From Multivorans sp965232105 (GTDB taxonomy: Bacteria; Acidobacteriota; Thermoanaerobaculia; Multivoradales; Multivoraceae): 64,000 nt of DNA. Shown in pieces: positions 15,622 to 27,600 of this stretch; positions within the stretch are counted from its first letter, which is position 1, and every line of letters starts with the position of its first letter. The stretch spans positions 3,410,001 through 3,474,000 of the forward strand of contig OZ246956.1 of assembly GCA_965232105.1 (NCBI GenBank), in the 5' to 3' direction. The notes below the pieces were generated by a model. The model made no database searches. It was not told the origin of the DNA and worked only from the letters and a program-made list of their open reading frames with translations. A program made the position numbers and the translations under genes.

Positions 15622-18600
15622 GCGGCGATGCCGATGGCGGCGGCCGTGGACGGGTCGGAGGCGGTCGGCGGGTTGGCATCATCAAGGCCGGTCGGGCTCG
15701 CGCCGGCGCCGACGGGCGCCTCACCGACGGGCGCTTCCGGATAGGCGGCGCCCAGGGCCGCGGCGGCCCGCGCCTCCGGCTCGCAGGGGAAGGCCGCGGT
15801 GTCGGCGCGCGTTTCGGCGGTCAGGCTCTTCGGGTTCCGGTGGACGAACCGGCGTCCGGTGGCCCGCTCGGCGATCTCCAGGCTGAAGGCGAGGGTGGTG
15901 ACGGGGGCGACGAAGACCCACCTGTGTCCGTTGATCGCGCAGCCGTCGAGGACCTTGACGAGGACTTCCACGTTATCCCGGTCGAAGAAGTAGAGGATGC
16001 CGGACCCGGTGGCTTCCAGGTGGTAGTTGGATGCGTCCATCTGCGCGCCGGAGGGGGTCTCGAAGCACATGCGGACGTCGTAGCCGCCGTTGAGGGTGGC
16101 GGCAACCTGGTTGGGAGCGCAGTCGGTCATGGTTCCCGGCTCGGGCGGCGCGTGCAGCGTGAAGGCGCCCGGCTGGCTGAAGGCGTATCCGCCGGGACTT
16201 AGCGCGCCGACGCGGAAGAGGTAGCGGGCGCCGGGCTCGAGTCCGTCGAGGCTGGTCGACCTGGCGTTCGGGGCGAGCGGCGCGGCCGCGGTCCACTCGT
16301 CCCCGGCCCCGTTCCGGTACTGGACCGCGAACCCGGTTTCGGAGACGGAGTTGTCGCGCCAGGTCACCCGGACGCTGTCCGGTCCGGCGACCTCGCTGTC
16401 GAGGTGGGTGGGCGGCGCGAGCGCGAGCGATACGGCGGCGACGTTGCTCGCAGCGGAGCCGGCGGCGTTGACGGCCGTGACCAGGAACTCGTGGACGAAC
16501 CCGGCCTGGAGTGCGTCGACGGTGGCCGTCCGGCTGTCGGCGGGCAGCGACCGGAGGGTGTTCCAGCCGCTCTCGCCGGTCCGGTGGAGGAGGACGAAGC
16601 CCGCCTCGTTGTCGGAGTTGTCGCTCCAGGTCAGCAGAACGGCCGTGGACGTGAGCAGCGCGGCGTCGATCTCGGTGGGCGCGGCCGGCGCGGTGGGGGC
16701 GGGCGGTTCGTCCGTCCGCTCCGGCGCGATGACGACGACGGCCACCTCGCGGCTGGCGGTGGAGGTTCCGTCGGAGGCGACGGCGGAAAAGACGTGGAAC
16801 GGCTTGGTCTCGTAGTCGAGTTCGGCGCCGGCGGCGACGAAGATCTGGGCTGTCTCCGGGTCGATTCCGAAGGCCGCGGCGTCTTCGCCGGCCAGGGAGT
16901 ACGTCAGGTCGTCCCCGTCGGGGTCGGTCGCGGTCACCGGGGCGCCGATGTCGCCGACGGCGTCCTCGGGCGCGCTGATCGCGAGCGGCGTGGCGGGAGT
17001 GAACGCGGGCGGGCGGTTGGCGGGGGGAGGTGGATCGACGGGCGGCGGCGGATCGACGGGCGGCTGGGGGGCGACGGCCTCGAAGACGTCGGTGACCGTG
17101 ACCGTGATCGCCGCCGTTCCCGTGATGCCGTCCGCGTCCGTCGCCTTGACGGTGACCTCGTACACGTTGTCCTCGTCGTCGTCGACCGGGTTCTCGTAGT
17201 CCCTGGCGACCATGGAGAGGACGCCGGAACTGGAGATCGTGAAGTCGGCGGCGTCGGTTCCTTCCTTGGTCCAGGTCACCGCGCCGCGGTGGCCGGTCAC
17301 GGTCGGCGCCGCCGAGGCGTAGATCGCGTTCTCGGCGACCGTGCCGTTGGCGAGGCCGGTGATCGTCAAGGACTCGTCCACGTCGGTCACGGTCACCGTG
17401 ACCGCCCGTGTGGCCGTCAGAGCCGGCGTGGCGCCGTCGGAGACGACGAGGTTGAAGGCGTAGCTGGCCTTCTGCTCGTGGTTGAGCGTCGTGCCGGAGG
17501 CGACGGAAAGCTGGCCGGCCGCGGACACGTCGAAGGACGCCGCGTCCGTGCCGGTGAGGCTGTAGGTGAGCGTTGCCCCTTCGGGGTCGCTCGCCGCGAC
17601 CGGCGAGCCGATGTTGCCGGTCGTGCCTTCCGGCACGCTGATCGCCAGCGCGGCGGCCGTCGCGAAGGCAGGCGCTTCGTTGACGTCGGTGACCGTGACC
17701 GTGATTGCCGCCGTTCCCGTGATGTCGTCGGCGTCCGTCGCCTTGACCGTGACCTCGTAGACGTTGTCCTCGTTGTCGTCGACCGGGTCCTCGTAGTCCC
17801 TGGCCACCATCGAGAGGACGCCGGAGCTTGAGATCGTGAAGTCGGCGGCGTCGGTTCCTTCCTTGGTCCAGGTCACGCCGCCGCGGTGGCCGGTCACGGT
17901 CGGCGCTGCCGAGGCGTAGACCGCGTTCTCGGCGACCGTGCCGTTGGCGAGGCCCGTGATCGTCAGCGATTCGTCCACGTCGGTGACCGTCACCGTGACC
18001 GCGCGGGTGGCCGTCAGGGCCGGCGTGGCGCCGTCGGAGACGACGACGTTGAAGGCGTAGCTGGCCTTCTGCTCATGGTTGAGCGTCGTGCCGGAGGCGA
18101 CGGAAAGCTGGCCGGTGGAGGACACGTTGAACGAGGCTGCGTCCGTGCCGGTGAGGCTGTACGCGAGCGACGCGCCCTCGGGATCGCTCGCCGCGACCGG
18201 CGAGCCGATGTTGCCGGTGGTTCCTTCGGGCACGCTGATCGCCAGCGCGGCGGCCGTCGCGAAGGCCGGGGCCTCGTTGACGTTCGTCACGGTGACCGTG
18301 ATTGCCGCCGTTCCCGTGATGCCGTCGGCGTCCGTCGCCTTGACGGTGACCTCGTACACGTTGTCCTCGTCGTCGTCGACCGGATCCTCGTAGTCCCTGG
18401 CCACCATCGAGAGGACGCCGGAGCTTGAGATCGTGAAGTCCGCGGCGTCGGCCCCCTCCTTCGTCCAGGTCACCGCGCCGCGGTGCCCGGAGACTGTCGG
18501 CGCCGGCGACGTGTAGACCGCGTTCTCGGCGACCGTGCCGTTGGCCAGGCCCGTGATCGTCAGCGACTCGTCCACATCGGTGACCGTCACCGTGACCGCG

Positions 18601-21600
18601 CGGGTCGCCGTCAGAGCCGGCGTGGCGCCGTCGGAGACGACGACGTTGAAGGCGTAGCTGGCCTTCTGTTCGTGGTTGAGCGTCGTGCCGGAGGCGACGG
18701 AGATCTGGCCGGTGGACGACACGTCGAACGATGCCGCGTCCGTGCCGGAGAGGCTGTACGTCAACGACGCGCCCTCGGGATCGCTCGCCGCGACCGGCGA
18801 ACCGATGTTGCCGGTCGTCCCCTCGGGCACGCTGATCGCCAGCGCAGTCGCCGTCGCGAAGGCCGGCGCCTCGTTGACGTCGGTGACCGTGACCGTGATC
18901 GCGGCCGTTCCCGTGATGCCGTCCGTGTCCGTCGCCTTGACGGTGACCTCATAGACGTTGTCCTCGTCGTCGTCGACCGGGCGCTCGTAGTCCCTGGCCA
19001 CCATCGAGAGGACGCCGGAACTGGAGATCGTGAAGTCGGCGGCGTCGGTTCCTTCCTTCGTCCAGGTCACGGCGCCCCGGTGGCCGGAGACCGTCGGCGC
19101 CGCGGACGTGTAGACCGCGTTCTCCGCGACAGTGCCGTTCGCCAGTCCCGTGATCGTGAGCGATTCGTCCACGTCGGTGACCGTCACCGTGACCGCCCGG
19201 GTCGCCGTAAGTGCCGGCGTCGCTCCGTCGGAGACGACGACGCTGAAGGCGTAGCTCGACTTCTGTTCGTGGTTGAGCGTCGTGCCGGAGGCGACGGAAA
19301 GCTGGCCGGTGGAGGACACGTTGAACGAGGCTGCGTCCGTGCCGGTGAGGCTGTACGCGAGCGACGCGCCCTCGGGATCGCTCGCCGCGACCGGCGAGCC
19401 GATGTTGCCGGTGGTTCCTTCGGGCACGCTGATCGCCAGCGCGGCGGCCGTCGCGAAGGCCGGGGCCTCGTTGACGTTCGTCACGGTGACCGTGATTGCC
19501 GCCGTTCCCGTGATGCCGTCGGCGTCCGTCGCCTTGACGGTGACCTCGTACACGTTGTCCTCGTCGTCGTCGACCGGATCCTCGTAGTCCCTGGCCACCA
19601 TCGAGAGGACGCCGGAGCTTGAGATCGTGAAGTCGGCGGCGTCGGTTCCTTCCTTGGTCCAGGTCACCGCGCCGCGGTGCCCGGAGACTGTCGGCGCCGG
19701 CGACGTGTAGACCGCGTTCTCGGCGACCGTGCCGTTGGCCAGGCTCGTGATCGTCAGCGACTCGTCCACATCGGTGACCGTCACCGTGACCGCGCGGGTC
19801 GCCGTCAGAGCCGGCGTGGCGCCGTCGGAGACGACGACGTTGAAGGCGTAGCTGGCCTTCTGTTCGTGGTTGAGCGTCGTGCCGGAGGCGACGGAGATCT
19901 GGCCGGTGGACGACACGTCGAACGATGCCGCGTCCGTGCCGGAGAGGCTGTACGTCAACGACGCGCCCTCGGGATCGCTCGCCGCGACCGGCGAACCGAT
20001 GTTGCCGGTCGTCCCCTCGGGCACGCTGATCGCCAGCGCAGTCGCCGTCGCGAAGGCCGGGGCCTCGTTCACGTTCGTCACGGTGACCGTGATCGCCGCC
20101 GTTCCCGTGATGTCGTCCGCGTCCGTCGCCTTGACGGTGACCTCGTACACGTTGTCCTCGTTGTCGTCGACCGGGTTCTCGTAGTCCCTGGCGACCATGG
20201 AGAGGACGCCGGAACTGGAGATCGTGAAGTCGGCGGCGTCGGTTCCTTCCTTGGTCCAGGTCACAGCGCCGCGGTGGCCGGAGACCGTCGGCGCCGCGGA
20301 CGTGTAGACCGCGTTCTCGGCGACCGTGCCGTTGGCGAGGCCGGTGATCGTCAAGGACTCGTCCACGTCCGTGACGGTCACCGTGACCGCGCGGGTGGCC
20401 GTCAGGGCCGGCGTGGCGCCGTCGGAGACGACGACGTTGAAGGAGTAGCTCGTCTTCTGCTCGTGGTTGAGCGTTGTGCCGGAAGCGACGGAAAGCTGGC
20501 CGGTGGAGGACACGTCGAAGGACGAGGCGTCCGTGCCGGTCAGCGAGTAGGCGAGCGACGCGCCTTCGGGATCGCTCGCCGTGACCGGCGAGCCGATGTT
20601 GCCGGTCGTTCCCTCCGGCACGCTGATCGCCAGGGCGGCGGCCGTGGCGAAGGCCGGGGCCTCGTTGACGTTCGTCACCGTGACCGTGATCGCGGCCGTG
20701 CCCGTGGTGCCGTCGGCGTCCGTCGCCTTGACGGTGACCTCGTAGACGTTGTCCTCGTCGTCGTCGACCGGATCCTCGTAGTCCCTGGCCACCATCGAGA
20801 GGACGCCGGAGGCGGAGATTGTGAAGTCGGCGGCGTCGGTTCCTTCCTTCGTCCAGGTCACGGCGCCGCGGTGGCCGGTCACCGTCGGCGCCGCCGACGT
20901 GTAGACAGCGTTCTCGGCGACCGTGCCGTTGGCCAGGCCCGTGATCGTCAGCGATTCGTCCACGTCGGTGACCGTCACCGTGACCGCGCGGGTGGCCGTC
21001 AGCGCCGGCGTGGCGCCGTCGGAGACGACGACGTTGAAGGCGTAGCTGGCCTTCTGCTCGTGGTTGAGCGTCGTGCCGGAGGCGACGGAGATCTGGCCGG
21101 TGGAGGACACGTCGAACGATGCCGCGTCCGTGCCGGAGAGGCTGTACGTCAACGACGCGCCCTCGGGATCGCTCGCGGCGACCGGCGAGCCGATGTGGCC
21201 GGTGGTTCCCTCCGGCACGCTGATCGCCAGCGCCGTAGCGGTGCTGAAGGCCGGGACCTCGTTGACGTTCGTCACCGTGACCGTGATTGCCGCCATTCCC
21301 GTGATGCCGTCGGCGTCCGTCGCCTTGACGGTGACCTCGTACACGTTGTCCTCGTTGTCGTCGACCGGGTTCTCGTAGTCCCTGGCGACCATGGAGAGGA
21401 CGCCGGAACTGGAGATCGTGAAGTCGGCGGCGTCGGTTCCTTCCTTGGTCCAGGTCACCGCGCCGCGGTGGCCGGAGACCGTCGGCGCCGGCGACGTATA
21501 GGTCGCGTTCTCGGCGACCGTCCCGTTGGCCAGGCCCGTGATCGTCAGCGACTCGTCCACGTCCGTGACGGTCACCGTGACCGCGCGGGTGGCCGTCAGA

Positions 21601-24600
21601 GCCGGCGTGGCGCCGTCGGAGACGACGACGTTGAAGGAGTAGCTCGTCTTCTGCTCGTGGTTGAGCGTTGTGCCGGAAGCGACGGAAAGCTGGCCGGTGG
21701 AGGACACGTCGAAGGACGAGGCGTCCGTGCCGGTCAGCGAGTAGGCGAGCGACGCGCCTTCGGGATCGCTCGCCGTGACCGGCGAGCCGATGTTGCCGGT
21801 CGTTCCCTCCGGCACGCTGATCGCCAGGGCGGCGGCCGTGGCGAAGGCCGGGGCCTCGTTGACGTTCGTCACCGTGACCGTGATCGCGGCCGTGCCCGTG
21901 GTGCCGTCGGCGTCCGTCGCCTTGACGGTGACCTCGTAGACGTTGTCCTCGTCGTCGTCGACCGGATCCTCGTAGTCCCTGGCCACCATCGAGAGGACGC
22001 CGGAGGCGGAGATTGTGAAGTCGGCGGCGTCGGTTCCTTCCTTCGTCCAGGTCACGGCGCCGCGGTGGCCGGTCACCGTCGGCGCCGCCGACGTGTAGAC
22101 AGCGTTCTCGGCGACCGTGCCGTTGGCCAGGCCCGTGATCGTCAGCGATTCGTCCACGTCGGTGACCGTCACCGTGACCGCGCGGGTGGCCGTCAGCGCC
22201 GGCGTGGCGCCGTCGGAGACGACGACGTTGAAGGAGTAGCTGGCCTTCTGTTCGTGGTTGAGCGTCGTGCCGGAGGCGACGGAGATCTGGCCGGTGGAGG
22301 ACACGTCGAACGATGCCGCGTCCGTGCCGGAGAGGCTGTACGTCAACGACGCGCCCTCGGGATCGCTCGCGGTGGTCGGCGAGCCGATGTTGCCGGTCGT
22401 TCCCTCCGGCACGCTGATCGCCAGCGCGGTCGCCGTGGCGAAGGCTGGCGCCTCGTTGACGTTCGTCACGGTGACCGTGATCGCCGCCGTTCCCGTGATG
22501 TCGTCCGCGTCCGTCGCCTTGACGGTGACCTCGTACACGTTGTCCTCGTTGTCGTCGACCGGGTCCTCGTAGTCCCTGGCGACCATGGAGAGGACGCCGG
22601 AACTGGAGATCGTGAAGTCGGCGGCGTCGGTTCCTTCCTTCGTCCAGGTCACGGCGCCCCGGTGGCCGGAGACGGTCGGCGCCGCCGAGGCGTACACCGC
22701 GTTTTCGGCGACCGTCCCGTTGGCCAGGCCCGTGATCGTCAGCGACTCGTCCACGTCCGTGACGGTCACCGTGACCGCGCGGGTGGCCGTCAGAGCCGGC
22801 GTGGCGCCGTCGGAGACGACGACGTTGAAGGAGTAGCTCGTCTTCTGCTCGTGGTTGAGCGTTGTGCCGGAGGCGACGGAGATCTGACCGGTGGAGGACA
22901 CGTCGAAGGACGAGGCGTCCGTGCCGGTGAGCGAGTAGGCGAGCGACGCACCCTCGGGGTCCGTTGCCGTAACCGGCGAGCCGATGTTGCCGGTCGTTCC
23001 CTCCGGCACGCTGATCGCGAGTGCGGTCGCCGTCGCGAAGGCAGGCGCCTCGTTGACGTTCGTCACGCTGACCGTGATCGCCGCCGTGCCCGTGATGCCG
23101 TCCGCGTCGGTCGCCTTGACGGTGACCTCGTACACGTTGTCCTCGTCGTCGTCGACCGGGTCCTCGTAGTCCCTGGCCACCATGGAGAGGACGCCGGAGG
23201 CGGAGATCGTGAAGTCGGCGGCGTCGGTTCCTTCCTTCGTCCAGGTCACGGCGCCCCGGTGGCCGGAGACGGTCGGCGCCGCCGAGGCGTACACCGCGTT
23301 TTCGGCGACCGTGCCGTTGGCCAGGCCTGTGATCGTGAGCGACTCGTCGACGTCCGTGACGGTCACCGCGACCGCTCGCGTCGCCGTCAGGGCGGGCGTG
23401 GCGCCGTCGGAGACGACGACGTTGAAGCTGTAGCTGGCCTTCTGCTCGTGGTTGAGCGTCGTGCCGGAGGCGACGGAGATCTGACCGGTGGAGGACACGT
23501 CGAAGGACGAGGCGTCCGTGCCGGTGAGCGAGTAGGCGAGCGTCGCCCCTTCGGGGTCGGTTGCGGCGACCGGCGAGCCGATGTTGCCGGTGGTTCCCTC
23601 CGGCACGCTGATCGCCAGGGCGGTCGCCGTCGCGAAAGCCGGCGCTTCGTTGACGTTCGTCACGGTGACCGTGATCGCCGCGGTGCCCGTGATGCCGTCC
23701 GCGTCCGTCGCCTTGACCGTGACCTCGTAGACGTTGTCCTCGTCGTCGTCGACCGGGTTCTCGTAGTCCCTGGCCACCATGGAGAGGACGCCGGAACTGG
23801 AGATCGTGAAGTCGGCGGCGTCGGTTCCTTCCTTCGTCCAGGTGACCGCGCCGCGGTGGCCGGAGACGGTCGGCGCCGCCGACGTGTAGACCGCGTTCTC
23901 CGCGACAGTGCCGTTCGCGAGGCCCGTGATCGTCAGCGATTCGTCCACGTCGGTGACCGTCACCGTGACCGCGCGTGTGGCCGTCAGGGCCGGCGTGGCG
24001 CCGTCGGAGACGACGACGTTGAAGGCGTAGCTGGCCTTCTGCTCATGGTTGAGCGTCGTGCCGGAGGCGAGGGAGAGCTGGCCGGTGGAGGACACGTCGA
24101 AAGACGCCGCATCCGTGCCGGTGAGGCTGTAGGCCAGGGTGGCGCCCTCGGGATCGCTCGCGGTGGTCGGCGAGCCGATGTTGCCGGTCGTTCCCTCCGG
24201 CACGCTGATCGCCAGCGCGGTCGCCGTGGCGAAGGCCGGGGCCTCGTTGACGTTCGTCACGGTGACCGTGATCGCCGCCGTGCCCGTGATGCCGTCGGCG
24301 TCCGTGGCCTTGACGGTGACCTCGTACACGTTGTCCTCGTTGTCGTCGACCGGGTTCTCGTAGTCCCTGGCGACCATGGAGAGGACGCCGGAACTGGAGA
24401 TCGTGAAGTCGGCGGCGTCGGTTCCTTCCTTGGTCCAGGTCAGCGCGCCGCGGTGGCCGGAGACCGTCGGCGCCGGCGACGTGTAGACCGCGTTCTCGGC
24501 GACCGTGCCGTTGGCGAGGCCGGTGATCGTCAAGGACTCGTCCACGTCGGTCACGGTCACCGTGACCGCCCGTGTGGCCGTCAGAGCCGGCGTGGCGCCG

Positions 24601-27600
24601 TCGGAGACGACGAGGTTGAAGGCGTAGCTGGCCTTCTGCTCGTGGTTGAGCGTCGTGCCGGAGGCGACGGAAAGCTGGCCGGCCGCGGACACGTCGAAGG
24701 ACGCCGCGTCCGTGCCGGTGAGGCTGTAGGTGAGCGTTGCCCCTTCGGGGTCGCTCGCCGCGACCGGCGAGCCGATGTTGCCGGTCGTGCCTTCCGGCAC
24801 GCTGATCGCCAGCACGGTCGCCGTGGCGAAGGCCGGCGCTTCGTTGACGTTCGTCACGGTGACCGTTATCGCCGCCGTGCCCGTGATGCCGTCGGCGTCG
24901 GTCGCCTTGACCGTGACCTCGTACACGTTGTCCTCGTCGTCGTCGGCCGGGTCCTCGTAGTCCCTGGCCACCATCGAGAGGACGCCGGAGGCGGAGATCG
25001 TGAAGTCCGCCGCGTCGGTCCCTTCCTTGGTCCAGGTCACGGCGCCGCGGTGGCCGGTCACGGTCGGCGCTGCCGAGGCGTAGACCGCGTTCTCGGCGAC
25101 CGTGCCGTTGGCGAGGCCCGTGATCGTCAGCGATTCGTCCACGTCGGTCACGGTCACCGTGACCGCTCGCGTCGCCGTCAGCGCCGGCGTCGCGCCGTCG
25201 GAGACGACGACGTTGAAGGAGTAGCTGGCCTTCTGCTCGTGGTTGAGCGTCGTGCCGGAGGCGAGGGAGAGCTGGCCGGCGGCGGACACGTCGAAGGAGG
25301 ATGCGTCCGTGCCGGTGAGGCTGTAGGTGAGCGTTGCTCCTTCGGGATCGCTCACCGTGACCGGCGAACCGACGTTGCCGGTGGTCCCCTCGGGCACGCT
25401 GATGGCCAGCGCCGTAGCGGTGCTGAAAGTCGGCGCTTCGTTGACGTTGGTCACCGTGACCGTGATCGCCGCCGTTCCCGTGATGTCGTCCGCGTCCGTC
25501 GCCTTGACGGTGACCTCGTACACGTTGTCCTCGTTGTCGTCGACCGGGTTCTCGTAGTCCCTGGCGACCATGGAGAGGACGCCGGAGCTGGAGATCGTGA
25601 AGTCGGCGGCGTCGGTTCCTTCCTTGGTCCAGGTCACCGCGCCGCGGTGGCCGGAGACCGTCGGCGCCGGCGACGTATAGGTCGCGTTCTCGGCGACCGT
25701 CCCGTTGGCCAGGCCCGTGATCGTCAGCGACTCGTCCACGTCCGTGACGGTCACCGTGACCGCTCGCGTCGCCGTCAGCGCCGGCGTCGCTTCGTCGGAG
25801 ACGACGACGTTGAAGCTGTAGCTCGACTTCTGTTCGTGGTTGAGGGTCGTGCCGGAGGCGACGGAAAGCTGGCCGGTGGAGGAAACGGCGAAGGACGAGG
25901 CGTCCGTGCCGGTGAGGCTGTAGGCCAGGGTTGCGCCCTCGGGATCGCTCGCCGCGACTGGCGAGCCGATGTTGCCGGTGGTCCCTTCCGGCACGCTGAT
26001 CGCCAGCGCGGCGGCCGTCGCGAAGGCCGGGGCCTCGTTGACGTTCGTCACGGTGACCGTGATCGCCGCCGTGCCCGTGATGCCGTCAACGTCCGTCGCC
26101 TTGACGGTGACCTCGTAGACGTTGTCCTGGTCGTCGTCGACCGGGTCCTCGTAGTCCCTGGCCACCATGGAGAGGACGCCGGAACCGGAGATCGTGAAGT
26201 CCGCGGCGTCCGCGCCCTCCTTGGTCCAGGTCACGGCGCCGCGGTGGCCGGAGACCGTCGGCGCGGCGGACGTATAGGCGGCATTCTCGGCGACCGTGCC
26301 GTTGGCGAGGCCGGTAATCGTCAGCGACTCGTCCACATCGGTGACCGTCACCGTGACCGCTCGGGTCGCCGTGAGTGCCGGCGTGGCGCCGTCGGAGGCG
26401 ACGACGTTGAAGGCGTAGCTGGCCTTCTGTTCGTGGTTGAGCGTCGTGCCGGAGGCGACGGAGATCTGGCCGGTGGAGGACACCTCGAAGGACAAGGCGT
26501 CCGTGCCGGTCAGCGAGTAGGCGACCGTTCCTCCTGGCATCGAGGGCGTCGCAACGACGGGACTGCCTATGGCTCCCGTCGTGCCTTCCGGGATCCGAAT
26601 GGTTACGGTTCCTGGAGGGAAGACAGGCGGGCTACTGAGCGTGAACCGCAGTGGATCGCCGAAGGCGGTACCCTTGGAGTTCTTGGCGCCTACCCGGACT
26701 TCGTAGGACCGGCTGCCCTCCAGGCCGACGAGAGTCGTGGTGGTGGCGCCGGCTGCCAGCGCCATCCTGGTCCACAGGGCCTCGCCGGTCCTGTACTCAA
26801 GCTGGAACTTGGTTGAGGAGTTGTCTTGCCAGGTTATGGCGGCGCTCGTGGCGCTGAGGACGGCGACAGATACGTTGGTGGGAGCCGAAGGGAGATCGCC
26901 TTGCGGCATTCTGAGGTTGGCGGTGCTCGTTGCCGATTCTCCGTGAGAGTTACGGGCGCTGACGGCGAAGCGATACCGCCGTCCAGGCGTCAAGCCGGTG
27001 AGCCGCGCAGTTTCGGCGTTCTGAAGAGCCCGGCCGTAGCGCAACCAGCTGTTGCCCTCCCGGTAGCGAACCTCGAACGCCGTTTCGTTGGCGGAATGAT
27101 CCTCCCATGTGAGCTTCGCCGTCGTCGCGTCTCTGGCGACGGCGGTCAAGTTCTGTGGCGCTGCCGGCTTCCGGCGACTGAGGTCCAGGGAGACGATACT
27201 GCTGCCCGCATAACCTGCACCGGTCCACGCCACAATGCGGAAGTGGTAGAGCGCGTCTTGCGTGAGGTTCGTGATCCGGCGGAAGTAGGCGTTCGCGGCG
27301 ACGTTCAGCTCCTGCCAGGCGCCGTCGTCCCGACGGTAGCTCACTATGTAGCCAGCTTCGCCATCGGTATCGTCCCAGTCGACGAGGGCGCTCGTCGAGC
27401 CGTCGATCGTCGCGGTAACATTGGCCGCAGGTTGGACCGTGAAAGGGGCGGTCAGGCTGATCGTGGCCGAGCCCCCGTGGCTTGACCCGTACTCGTTCCT
27501 CGAGGAGACGTGAACGCTCCAATTTCCCGGGCCCAAACCTTTGAGCCAGACGGCAGAACTCCCCGAGTCTGCCGGATAAACCCCGTAGGTCATCCGTTCG

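Noticed and set aside
17081..26632. Possible CRISPR or satellite array
   Set aside because: Units are 597 bp, contiguous without spacers and in frame with a protein, so it is a coding tandem repeat.
19677..26816. A 2,379-codon open frame on the plus strand
   Set aside because: It is the antisense shadow of the 597-bp tandem array; the frame stays open only because GC-rich repeated codons lack stops. It has no recognisable domains and a charged Arg/Gly/Asp-rich composition.
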